64,000 nucleotides of DNA, taken from contig JASKOT010000038.1 of assembly GCA_032158125.1 (NCBI GenBank), positions 1 through 64,000 of the forward strand, written 5' to 3'. The translations under genes and the position numbers were made by a program. Under the pieces are notes generated by a model, which made no database searches, had not been told where the DNA came from, and worked only from the letters and a program-made list of their open reading frames with translations. Below, piece after piece: positions 21,783-32,017 of this stretch. The DNA is from Papiliotrema nemorosa (taxonomy: Eukaryota; Basidiomycota; Tremellomycetes; Tremellales; Rhynchogastremaceae). Position 1 is the first letter of the stretch, and the number at the start of each line of letters is the position of its first letter.

Positions 21783-24721
21783 TGTTGCATATGCTGCATC
21801 ACCGCTTGAGCTTGGACTTGCGCATACAGCGCAGCGGGATCGGCGACAGGCATCAAGTGGGGCAAGACGACCTGCAAGTTGAATGTCGTCTCGAGCACAC
21901 ACTTGGTCCCCGATGAATCGACAAACTCTGCGATAGCAGTGATAGGCATGGGTGCCGAAGCTTCCGTCGGTGTTCCCACCAATTTCGCATCGTCTTCCCA
22001 CCTCAACCACGGTGGCAACGTCCCGGCCGGAGAGCGAAACGTGGGTTTGAGTGTTTCCGATGCCGCTTGTGGATCCCAGATCCTAGGCTCCCACTCGTAT
22101 TGCTGATTCACCAGACTACCGTCAGTCGAGTCTTAAGTGTCGACCTACGCAAAGTTGTGAGGCTGTCCTATAATTCTCCTCTTGAACGGCCTAAACACCC
22201 AGCCACCACCAGGCAATTTCTTTGCCTCGACGTTCCAAATGTGGTTGCCCTTGGACTTGGCCTTTTTCCCATCGGCATTAAACCTAGAGATGAGGTTCTG
22301 CCTCCAGAGGTACATTTTGATCTTTTTGGCCGACATGGTCTCCTCGGTGATCCCTCTTGACGCAAGCTCCTCGTGAAATGCATTGGTAAACGCTTGAATC
22401 CTGAATTTGAACGGTCGGTAATCGGTAGATTCGTCCAAGCGTTGCATCTTTTTCGCCATGAGGACTTGATGCAATTTTTCTCCTTTACTATCGACCATTT
22501 CCACTAATGTCAGCGCAATCTACAACAGCGACTTACAATCCGAGCAGACCCTATTGAGAAACTCCTCAAAGATGGTGTCCAGCTGCCGCCTCACATCGTC
22601 GGAAATCATCACACCAGTTTGGTAACTAAGATCTGGTGCTTCTTCCTTGTTGACCGAGCTCCTCCTGCGCTTGTTCTTCCTCGGCGCCTCATCTTCCGAA
22701 TCATCCTCGTCCTCTTCAGGCGAGCCGTGGCGAGATGGCCATGCGGAGGGTGGAGCGGTCGCAGAAGTCATAGCGGGCATATTGGACCACGTCTTGATGA
22801 CTGAAGCGCTCCTTGATCGATTGACTACCGGTCGACCGTCTGGTCGGACCTCTGAGGTGCGGCGCGAAGGTGGCCGGGAAGTGTGTGGAGGATCAATACT
22901 AATTTCTTCCGCATACACCTGCTCAGGCAGGGCGTAAGGCCGAGGTGGGCTTGGTGCACGCGAGATAGGTATGGTCGCCAGTGGGGAGGAGATGATTGGC
23001 GCATGGGCGACGTTGATACCTGTCGCATAAGAAGCAGGGGCCATGGGCGAGGCGGGTTGATGCACTTGGCTCGGGAGTTGATGACCGTTGGGGAACGAGT
23101 GCGACTGAGTCAAGGGAGGTGCCTGAGGAGGTGCCAGTTGAGTCGTGTACTCCGGGACAGGGGCGAGCGCAGCGGGTGGGGCGGTAGGAGCGAGGCGGCG
23201 GAGGGATGCTGGACTGCCCTCGACTGGAAGAGCAGGGAGAAGAGACGGCATGGGAGGGACGGTAGGGTTGGTAGGTGAAGTGTGGAAATTGGTGGGACTC
23301 GTGGTAGGGGTATCTCGTGGTGTCTGGGCCGGTCCCACGCCAAGCTCCGAGGCCACATCCAGGTTGTTGCTCAATGCGCCCAGGTTGGCCGAGACGTCGG
23401 CCTCTTGACCCCTCAACATGGCCTGTTTCGCCATCTGTGCGTTGTTCACGATTCTGTCATCAGTCACGTCCACTGATTCGACTCACTTGTCTAGCAGAGT
23501 CAATTTATCCACCAATTCTACTGGCATTTCTATCGGTTCGGGCTGAACGACCTGATTGATGTTTACCGGTAAAGGCTGCACAATCGGAACACTCTCTGCC
23601 ACCGCCTCTCCATTGATCGCTCCGAAAAACTCTTGACCCGCAGAGGCCGACAACAGGGGGGAAGCGTTGAGGGGAGAAGCAATGGGAGATTGAATCGAGG
23701 TGAACGCGAGATGCTGTGGCAAGGCCGAAGCGAATGGTTGTTGATAAGGTGAAAAGTCGAATCCCTGCCCACTTCCGCTGAACGTCGCTCCTCTCGCTCT
23801 GCCTAGATTCGCAGAGACCTGTCCTTGGGGAAAGACCCCTCGAACCGGACTTGAAGGTTGTGATGCAGGTAGGCGGTAGGGTGGTTGGACAATTTGAGGT
23901 TGAATGGTGGTTTCCGGCCCTGATGGGAGGTCTTCGAGCTGAAAGTAATCGACTCCCGGGTTGAAACTCTGGAAAGAATTGTCGGTGAATGGCGCTCCAG
24001 AACTGGCAAAGGTGGATGGGGTGTTTTGAGAAGGTTGATAGGCGGAAAAGTTGGGAATGTTCAGAGAGAGGCCATGTCGACGTGATGGCAAATCGTCCGA
24101 CCCTGACGAGTGATCGGAACGAGGGAAATAGGCCCCGGGTTGGGAATCATATGTCGAGTCGAGGGTCGAAGGGGAGGGCGGTGAGCTATCAGACAACCAC
24201 ACGTCGGTGGGAGCCTTTAGGCCACAAGCCCTCGGCCCCGTGTCTGTCGTGTTTGTGTATCCCGTCAAGACGCCGTTGGGTGTTGGCTGAAAGGTGGTAT
24301 CGGGCGAGAGTCCGTCGGGTGGGAGGTTGCGTTGTGGTGGTGTCGACGGCAGTTTGACGATGTCGAGCTGTTGTATGAGCGTCAGGAAGAGGTTAGGATG
24401 AAGAAGACGAGACTCACCTGGATGCTCGACTGGAACGTTCACGAGGGTGACTGCTGGGTGTATTGAGTGATCCGTGATGGCAGGCACCAAGCAGTGTCCA
24501 AAGGTACCTTGTGGCCTCGTTGCACGACCCCTTTTGTCTGATTGCAAGACGCACACGTCGGGGGTAATAAGCTGGGAAGGAACGACAGTCTGTTGGGTGT
24601 TGTTGACCGGATATAACCCCTTGGATATCTCGACTGCTCCCTTCCCTGACGCTCCACTTTGTCTCCCCCGTTGTCTGATAATGCTACCTTTCCTGCCGTC
24701 TGTCGTCCAGTCGACTTTTGA
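21545..24721 (-). CDS. Large polyQ, putative-Ig regulator-like protein; 5' end unresolved
   Basis: Fungal protein of unproven function. The N-terminal frame (24721 down to about 24430) is continuous and protein-like (TPDVCVLQSDKRG, LVPAITDHSIHPAVTLV) but has no ATG. A Ser/Pro/Gln-rich region follows (24400-22700), then an acidic and basic patch (EEDEDDSEDEAPRKNKRRRSS, nuclear-type). After it comes a conserved block with FKFRIQAFTNAFHEEL, KKIKMYLWRQNLISRFN and KSKGNHIWNVEAKK (22504-22160). Next is a putative Ig-like (He_PIG type) module with LPPWLRWEDDAKLVGTP (about 22110-21880). A pure CAG/CAA run encodes about 17 Gln (about 21733-21790). A 42-nt intron then joins a short last exon ending YPQPNYPQQ. 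The layout suggests a nuclear regulator. The start must lie in an upstream exon or be non-AUG. Confidence 0.65.
21733..21790 (-). repeat. CAG/CAA trinucleotide repeat (polyQ)
   Basis: On the coding (minus) strand this is a run of CAG with a few CAA interruptions, encoding about 17 glutamines in the putative-Ig protein. It is a microsatellite likely to vary in length between strains. Confidence 0.85.
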
Positions 24722-25678
24722 TCAAACCAATTTGGGCCTTTCCCCCCCCGTCTCGCGCGGCAAGACCGAGCCTTTTTTTACCCCTATTTGCCCTCCCGAA
24801 ATTTTCAAGAGTTGACCGTTTCTCCTTCCCCCTCGTGCTTCTTACATGCGAGGCGGGCTCAAAGCTGCGGTCGATCTAGTCTGCGATGATGCTGATGAAG
24901 GGGATGAAGTTCGAGTTGCAGTATGAACGAGGAATCCAATGGAACATCTCCATGGGTTGGATGAGTAAATCTACCCTATTGGGCAAATTTTGGTCCTCCT
25001 TCCCATTTCTCGATCTCTTGCTTACCTTCCCTGTTCGTTTCCTCAGGCTGCCTCCTCGCCTCTTACCCGCTGCTCAAATTTCAACAATTACCCCGTAGCG
25101 AACAAAGCCTCGATGTCGGCTTTTGGCCCGTGGGCTTCTCATCTCCAGGCTTGATGCATACAGCTCGTCCGCCTCGGCTCAACTTCGTCGTTGGGTCTCC
25201 CCACATGGGTTTCCCCAAAATTCACCTCAGCCACAGCCCTGAGACCTGACAACACTGCTCTCCCCGTCCGCCTTGTCACGCATTTTTAGACGCTCCCGGA
25301 ATACCGGAACGCCTCTGAACCAGCGGCTCATTTCATATTGCGCAACAGGATCTACAAGAGTAGTATGTATCCCTCTTGATCAGCTAGCTGCGAGATCTAA
25401 TCTCCTCGGCTCACACCCCCGATTCTGCTCGACCTTCCTCGTGTCCAAACAGAAACACTTGATCTGCAATGCGCTGCATACATCGCAACTCAAATGCCTG
25501 TGACCTAGATCATACACTGCTTGCCGGGGGGCAGTGATCCGAGACCGTCTTTACCTTTACGCTTACTCAGGCGGGATCTAATCGTGCCCATTCACTGTCG
25601 GCATCGGTGTATCATGCTGTACTTGCATTCACTCTACGCAGCAGGTACAGGTCGTCGCAAAGTTCACTGTGAGGCTGC
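24722..25678. other. Region between the polyQ gene and NIF3
   Basis: About 950 bp. It should hold the missing 5' exon, leader and promoter of the polyQ gene as well as the NIF3 3' end. On the minus strand a frame matching that gene stays open from about 24841 to a TGA at 24722-24724 but has no ATG. No other gene is supported. Confidence 0.45.
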
Positions 25679-26846
25679 TCAGACAACTCTCAGAGGGTCC
25701 TGATCTGATCGACTGACGAGCACCTCCCACCCGCCCTGACCAGACTCGTCCTCGTGATTCAGTTCTTTCTGAAGCCAGCTTCTCAACACTCTGCTGAGAT
25801 ATGGCCGCTCGGTGTTGGTGTGATTCGTCAAAATGACGGCTGTACCTGCGGCCCTGGCAGCCAAGACCTCGTGCTGCGGAGTCAATCACTGCATGGGTCT
25901 GGAATTGTGGGCAAACTCACGTGCGACATTTCCCCTGTGAGCAGGAGATCCGCTTTGACACCTTTGAACAAACTGGCCCCTACTAATGAGCCTGGACCAC
26001 ACGAACACCACATACCGCTACCGGCGCAAACTGCTATGCTTTCAATGGCTCGCTCCTTGTCCGGTGTGCAGAGTTGTACTGCGGGTCAATGCTGGCCGCA
26101 AGATTACTGACCATACTGCAGTCCGAGATGCTCTTTGACCATCTTGACGACCTGTCCGACTGACAAGGAGTCCTTGAGCGCTACTAATTTGCCCATTCCC
26201 GAACCCTCCATACTTCCAGGCTCGATGGGTACAGAAGACGAAGAAAAGGGCATGAACGGTTCCACCAACCTGCGATGTCAATGTCATACAGCGATACATA
26301 CAAGAGATATACCATGTGTTGATCCCATTTGGAGTCGCGTCGAGCGAGGTGTGCGGGGAGAACACGCTGATTCCTCTCGAAGCCAATTTGAGCAATGACG
26401 CTTGAAGGGGGTCAGACAAGGTCAACGATTTCAGGCCACGGAAGATCTACCATGAGCAAGGCACAGCGTTGAGCCCTACCGGAGGATGGTACGATACGAC
26501 CACAGAGCACGATGGCAATGAGAGCGCTTCGTTGCACACCGCCGTGGTCAAGCTGGGCATTCAGCATTGGAGACAAAGGAACCTTACTCGATGGTCAGCA
26601 GCACTTGCTTATGATTGGCTGTGGGTATAGGGGATTCTTCGTGGTCAGATTGTCGTCTTGGGTGTTCAGAGCTTCATCAAACCTATCATGATCCCCACCT
26701 GGGCAGTGTCAGCTCCATCGAACCAGGAGTGTATGGAAGGATGGACGTACATTATCCCAAGAATGATCCGCCAGCTGCAGAGGTGCTATCCTTTCCCAAA
26801 CTCGCTTGACATGCTGGATCTGTGAGACAGGCATTTTTGGGCTCAT
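25679..26846 (-). CDS. NIF3: NIF3-like (DUF34) protein
   Basis: Member of the NIF3/DUF34 family, conserved metal-binding proteins of still unsettled biochemical role. ATG at 26846. Eight or so small exons assemble to the family pattern: RIAPLQLADHSWDN-VGIM, ESP...HKQVLLTID, DLTTAVCNEAL, VVVSYHPP with the metal-ligand His, IFRGLKSLTL, SRGISVFSPHTSLDATPNGIN, VEPFMPF, IESIAVCAGSG, ADLLLTGEMSHHE and AVILTNHTNTERPYL, ending SDQDPLRVV. The HPP, HTSLD, GEMSHHE and HTNTER segments hold the usual metal-binding residues. Several introns are about 25-55 nt; the one before ESP needs a distal acceptor (CACGAAG). The gene is divergent from the PKA regulatory subunit. Confidence 0.9.
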
Positions 26847-27175
26847 CTTGGAATTCAGTCCAACGACTTCCGAGAGATGCTGGCTAAATGTCGACAATGA
26901 GGGCAGAGTTTAAGAGGGTTGAAATATCTTGACCATGACCCACTTCCCCGCGGGGTTTACTGCTTGAGCGGTGATCGCCGTATGATGCCGTATGCGGATG
27001 GGGGGGATGGTCCAACTCTAATTTTTTGGCTAAAAGGGGTAATTTCGTATCCAAGCTGAGGGGGAGAGGGATCGCCCCTTCGCCATCTCCCATTACTCAC
27101 CTCGTTCGAGTCTTGGGACAAAGGACACCTCTACTCTTACCTTTACTCTTCACTCACCTCAGGACTCCGCTCGAC
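26847..27175. promoter_or_regulatory. Bidirectional promoter, NIF3 / PKA regulatory subunit
   Basis: About 330 bp shared between divergent genes. It holds a perfect CCCCGCGGGG palindrome (26946-26955) and two CCGTATG copies near 26978-26997. The factors that bind it are unknown. Confidence 0.5.
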
Positions 27176-28667
27176 ATGTCTTCCGCGTGGACAGACATCT
27201 TGAATGAGCTCAACAGAGATGTCGCGAGAGAACAACCCACCGATGTAGTCCAATTCGGTGCGGACTGGTTCCAGTCGCGACTCCGTAACGAGGCAAGCAA
27301 CCCCTCTTCTCTGCGCATGCGTCCCGGCTGACCCATAGCGATCCAACAAAAAGCCAAACATCTCCCTCCCCCCTCCTTCTCTTCAACAACTAGGTCCTCA
27401 CACTCTCTCCCCCTTCTCCGAGACTGGTCCTTCCGACTCGCCGTTCGGTCCTCGTCGCGCTACAGTCCCTAGCGACGCAACTCCAGGTAGCATCTTCACC
27501 TCTCCCTTTGGTGCCGTAGCTGCAGCTCCACCCGCACAAGACAGGTCGCCTTTTGGTGAGACAGTCTCGTTCTCATCGCCCTTTGGTCAACAGGAGGAGC
27601 ACCATGATGAACCCGCTGTTCCTTCCTATGCTCTAGGACGACGCACGTCTGTCTCTGCCGAGTCACTGGTCCCTACCAACCAACGTCCCTTCCCAGGTAC
27701 ACTCGAGTCGACTGCCGAAGAGGACGAGACCACTCCAAATCCAAACAAAGCTACACCGGTCTTTCCCAAATCGGAAGAGCAACTCGCCCGAATCAAAACT
27801 GCCATCAAGCCCAATTTCTTGTTCAGAAATCTGGACGAGGAGCAAGAGGCGGATGTGCTTGCTGCCATGAAGGAAGTGACGATAGGTGCCGGAGAGACCA
27901 TCATCGAGCAGGGAGCTGCTGGAGACTACTTTTACGTGGTGGAGAGTGGAACGTTGGAGGTATTTGTGAAGCGAGAGGGACAGGTCATCAATCCAGAGCA
28001 AGGAGACAAGCCGAACCTTGGGAAAAAGGTCGCGACGTGTGTGGAGGGCAACTCGTTTGGAGAGCTCGCACTTATGCACAAGTGGGTCACCCCGTGAGAT
28101 GTGGCTGACTTTAGCGCTCCTCGAGCTGCATCCATCATCTCCGTCACACCTTGTGTGCTCTGGGCGCTTGACCGAGTGTCTTTCCGAACCATCCTCCTTG
28201 ATGTAAGATCGCTTCAAAGGCTGAGCTGACTCCAGCACACCTCGCGAAAGAGACGACTGTATGAGACCTTCCTTTCCGAAGTACCCATCCTTGCCTCGCT
28301 TCAACCCCAAGAACGAGCGAAGATCGCCGATGTCCTCGAGTCTCGAACATTCACCGAGGGAGAGGATGTCATCAAGGAGGGTGAAGCAGGAGACGAGTTT
28401 TTCCTGGTCGAATCTGGATCTGCAGTCGCGATCAAGTCTGGACCCGATGGCGAATCCGTTGTCAAAACGTATAGCAAGGGAGACTACTTTGGAGAGTTGG
28501 CTCTGCTCAACCGACAGAACCGTCTGGCAACCGTTAGGGCTACCGGTTCTGAGAAGCTGAGAGTGGCCGCGCTTGGTGCAGAAGCATTCACCAGGTTGCT
28601 CGGAGATGTCAAGGACATTATGGCAAGATCGATTGGTGAGCGATATGGCTTTGCCGCGGGTAGATAG
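27176..28667 (+). CDS. PKR1: cAMP-dependent protein kinase regulatory subunit
   Basis: Regulatory subunit that inhibits PKA until cAMP binds; in Cryptococcus this pathway controls capsule, melanin and mating. The N-terminal docking/dimerisation helix (WTDILNELNRDVAREQPTDVVQFGADWFQSRL) is followed by a GC-AG intron (27293-27338) and a Ser/Pro-rich linker with SPFG repeats. The inhibitory site is GRRTSVSAE, with a phosphorylatable Ser as in type II subunits. Two cyclic-nucleotide-binding domains follow. CNB-A has IIEQGAAGDYFYVVESG, FGELALMH and, after an intron, RAASI. CNB-B has VIKEGEAGDEFFLVESG, FGELALLNRQNRLATV and a C-terminal ERYGFAAGR. Both phosphate-binding cassettes keep Glu and Arg, so both sites should bind cAMP. 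Introns also lie near 28082-28114 and 28203-28235. Confidence 0.95.
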
Positions 28668-28837
28668 GTGCGATAGCGTACAAGTGCACAATGACGAATG
28701 TATCGATTGGCTATGCAGAATCTGGTAGACCCACAGACTAAGTATTAAGCCAAGGCTGCTGAAGCGTGGTGGGTGGAGGTCGCGTCACTCGAGTTGATCT
28801 CCATCCCGGTTGAGTTCATGTTTCTGCATCTTTCCCC

Positions 28838-29672
28838 ATGTACCACCTTCTCAAGGGGTTGCATGAACATCTCACACGCAAAGATGAATACTCTGTAGTC
28901 ATCATCGGTCTTGACAATGTGAGCCTCTGCGATCAACATGCTGTGCTATCATGGGCTGAACTGACATCAGGCTGGTAAAACGGTATGGATCCCTTTGCTC
29001 CTTTCCTGACGGTGCAGACTACCTTGGAGAAGATCAAGACGTTGTACAACCCCACACCGGGTATGCCACCGGACAAGATAGGTCCTACGATTGGTCAAAA
29101 CAGTGCGCCCCTCACTGCCCGCGTGCGGGTCTGACTTGTTAGTCGGGAAGATCTCCCTTCCTTCAACTACACTCCATTTCTTTGATCTGGGTGGTCAGAG
29201 GGATATCCGATCCATCTGGCCTAAATACTACGACGAGTGTCACGCCGTCGTATTCGTCCTCGATGCAGTGGATCAATCCCGTCTATCCGAGACTTGGGAA
29301 GTGTTCGACGAAGTGATCAATTCACCTAGATTGCTCAACCTACCTCTATTATTATTGGCGAACAAACAGGATGTCGAGGGGTCTTTATCTGTCGCGGAGA
29401 TTAGAGAGTCGTTTGAAGCTTGGAGTAGAGCTAGGATGGCTGAACAGGAAGATAAGCATAATGCGGCACAAGGCGGGGAAGAGTGGGACGGAGGAGCGAG
29501 GGACGAGCGGATGGCTAGTTTGGACGTTTTGGGCATCTCTGCTTTGGAAGGGTGAGCGGCTTTCTAAGACTCGAGCTGTTCATGAGTGTGGACTAGGCTG
29601 ATGAACAGTACTGGGGTCAGAGACGCTGTCAATTGGTTGTATATACGCGTACAGAACGCAAGGAAAATGTAG
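28838..29672 (+). CDS. ARL3: Arl3/ARFRP1-type small GTPase
   Basis: ARF-family GTPase matching yeast Arl3p and animal ARFRP1, which act at the trans-Golgi upstream of Arl1 and GRIP-domain golgins. The protein starts MYHLLKGLHEHLTRKDEYSVVIIG; there is no Gly2, so it cannot be myristoylated, as for Arl3p. G1 is GLDNAGKT, G2 region GPTIGQN, G3 DLGGQRD, G4 NKQD and G5 ISALEG; the C-terminus is WLYIRVQNARKM. The P-loop is split by two introns: exon 1 ends at the Asn codon, a 12-nt exon (28971-28982) encodes only AGKT, and exon 3 starts TLEKI. An insertion (EQEDKHNAAQGGEEWDGG) precedes G5. The ATG at 28838 fixes the usual Arl3 N-terminus. Confidence 0.92.
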
Positions 29673-29814
29673 GTGCATCAAGTCTGACAAGCTGACAAAA
29701 CAGTGAAGAGTAGTAGAGGCTCGTCGTACACATTCTCGCCTCACATCATGCATGCCACCACTAGCTACGACACCCTCAACGCGTCCCTCGATCTCGAAAA
29801 GAAATCGCTGATCC

Positions 29815-30559
29815 TCATTCATACCGCTGAAGATCATCCTTGGATTTTCGACCACTAAAGCACTGTTCGGGTTAGCGTGATATTTCATCAAGACTACATA
29901 CTCACACGATCACACTCCGAGAACCACGGATCTACGGTGGTCTCAACTCTCAAACTCTCTGGCTCAGGCGTCACTGTTTTACGCTCGATCTGGGTTTCAC
30001 CCCATGTCAATATCTTTTGACAGGTCTCGCACGTGGCAGGATCACCGTCGAGGCGGGACCTTCGACTGACAGTCCCGCCGGATCTGCCGACAGAGCGAGT
30101 ACGCCGAGACCTTCCTGACAGTTCAAAATTGGATCGGACGACTGATTGAGATCGATCTTCGAACGTGAATGACACTAGACATCAGAGCGATCACTCGTCA
30201 CTTGCACATGAGGGAAGCAGATTTTACTCACAAGGCTGGGGCGGATGTTGTGGTAGCATCGCAGGTCGTTCGTGAGCACCAACACCGGAATGGCGTCGTG
30301 GTCTTTCATCAGAACTTAGAGGCAAGGTCAAGAGATAACCATTCTCTCCAGCCCTCCCGGAGTACTGTGGTTCACGCCCGGTAGAAGGGACACTGAGACG
30401 ATGGCCCCGTCGATACGATCCGCCCGAAGACCGAGATCGAAACCCTACGAGCGGAGGAATATACGGATCACGTCGCGTCGAAGGCCTCTGTTCAAAGACG
30501 TCGGCTGCGGTGGTGTCGATCGTTTGGTCGCTATCATAAGGATCGTCCGAGCGGTTCAT
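29815..30559 (-). CDS. Arg/Ser-rich hypothetical with a CxxC...CxxC pair
   Basis: Not recognised. Exon 1 (ATG at 30559) is rich in Arg, Ser, Gly and Pro. Exon 2 begins VSFTFEDRSQSVVRSNFEL and contains an Arg-rich block and CETCQKIL. A 43-nt intron (about 29860-29902) leads into exon 3, which completes CDRCFSGRKSKDDLQRYE and the stop at 29815. The two Cys pairs are spaced like a small zinc ribbon about 35 residues apart. Exon 3 could also be read in another frame that stays open to 29580, but that frame does not join in phase. Its 3' end converges on the Arl3-type gene, with about 140 bp between the stops. Confidence 0.55.
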
Positions 30560-31059
30560 GTCTCAAAGCTGCAGGACCAATGATGACAAGACGGGTTTTG
30601 AAAGGCTGACTGCTGTTAGCTGAAAGAGTTGGACGGAACACTCTAGATCATTACTTGTATCTGTCGCTCTCACAGCATTGGGGTGAAAGAAGTGAAGCGA
30701 AGCATACGATCCATTGTGTACATCGAAGATCGAACAAGTATCGCGGCAATCAGATGTTGCAGGACGGAACACTCGAATCCACTTGCAGCTGCCCGATGCT
30801 TATCAACGACACAAGGGAGGCACGTTTTATGAACCACCAGATTATTGTAGTGCTCCGCGACGAGCCGTCTCATACCGCGACAAGTTCAAGTCGACCTTCT
30901 CATGAGTGTCACAAGAAGCTGGATTGGAGTAACCCAGCCTCGAGGGATGCTGGAGCGTGTGATCAGTCAAAATTGGAACCGTCATCAGTCCGCACACATC
31001 ACATTTGAGCATTATAAGATCGTGAGATCCTCCAACCTTTGACCAGACCACCATCCTGC
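30560..31059. promoter_or_regulatory. Intergenic region
   Basis: 500 bp between two minus-strand genes. The overlapping short ORFs on both strands have no supporting features. It presumably holds the promoter of the CxxC protein and the 3' end of the next gene. Confidence 0.4.
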
Positions 31060-31817
31060 TCACGCTCTTTCATTAAGCAAGCTCTGTCGTCTCTGTCGAG
31101 CGTCACGCATCAACTTCTGGAACGTCTCTTCGTCTCCACTGCTGGCCTCGTCCTCGCTTTCGAACACAGATTCATCAGCATTCCCCATCATATTACGCTC
31201 CTGCTCTGACAGGCTTGCCAAGAACGAGTCGTTCCGACGCAAACGTTGCGTATGGATTTTAGTCAAATCCACTGACTCGCTAACCGCGAGATGTTTCTGG
31301 TAACTTTCTTGAACATATGATTTGCTCCTCTCCTTGTCAAGCTCGGATTTGAGTATTCTCATCCGGTCTTCGTCTTGCTCCCGAAGGATCGCCAGATCAC
31401 AGTACCCGTACCTGCACTTGGGGAATTAGCCGAGCTCACATGCGAAATATTTACGGTTGTGCAAAGGCTCATGCCACTTTGCGTCCTTCGTGCCCCTCTG
31501 GCGCTGCACTCGCTCCCGTCAGACCGGCAAGAGTGACTGCAGATCGAGTCCAGGTCAAACGTTTGGGGTATATCCAGCACATTCCCTTTGGGAATGTATC
31601 GCCATGTCGAGTCCTCCAAAGTCGGGTCCCACGAGTGATAGTAGCAAACTTCATTCGATCGTAAGGCCTGAGAGTCCAGCAATTGCTGCAGGACGTCCTC
31701 TCGAGAGATGGTCTCAACAAAGTGAGGATTTATCGACTTTGCCTGCCTCCATGGCTCGGTTTGACTAGCAAGCGACACTTGCAATGAGACTTGTTTTTGC
31801 GGTTTACGAGTCAGCAT
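31060..31817 (-). CDS. Conserved-looking hypothetical with acidic C-terminus
   Basis: Not recognised. ATG at 31817. Exon 1 encodes ETISREDVLQQLLDSQ, NEVCYYHSWDPTLEDSTWRYIPKGNVLDIPQTFDLDSI. A short exon then reads as QRQRGTKDAKWHEPLHNRKYFA. The last exon reads YGYCDLAILREQDEDRMRILKSELDKE, with a helical middle and an acidic segment (NADESVFESEDEASSGDEETFQKLMRD), ending at 31060. The join between the last two exons is off by one base with the obvious splice sites, so either the splice choice is wrong or a frameshift is present. The acidic stretch and long helix suggest a protein-binding role, but no function is claimed. Confidence 0.55.
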
Positions 31818-32017
31818 GGCAAGAAAGATGAATGCTCAGCTAGGAGTGCGGGATACAACTCTTGATGTGTGGTCTGCAACGTTCTTACGATGTCAGACCG
31901 CAGCGCAGGTCTTTGCGAGACCTTCCTTTGTGAGAAAGCATCAGCAACATTATGCACAATGCACAAACACGTTTCACTCCAGCGGTCGATCAAAGAGCAT
32001 GTGCACCAGAGCTGCAT

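Noticed and set aside
21509..21916. Plus-strand Leu-rich ORF
   Set aside because: It is the antisense of the polyQ tract; runs of CTG read as poly-Leu.
22883..23278. Plus-strand Arg/Gly-rich ORF
   Set aside because: Shadow of the Pro/Ser-rich coding strand of the putative-Ig protein.
25754..26110. Plus-strand ORF opposite NIF3
   Set aside because: Lies antisense to conserved NIF3 exons.
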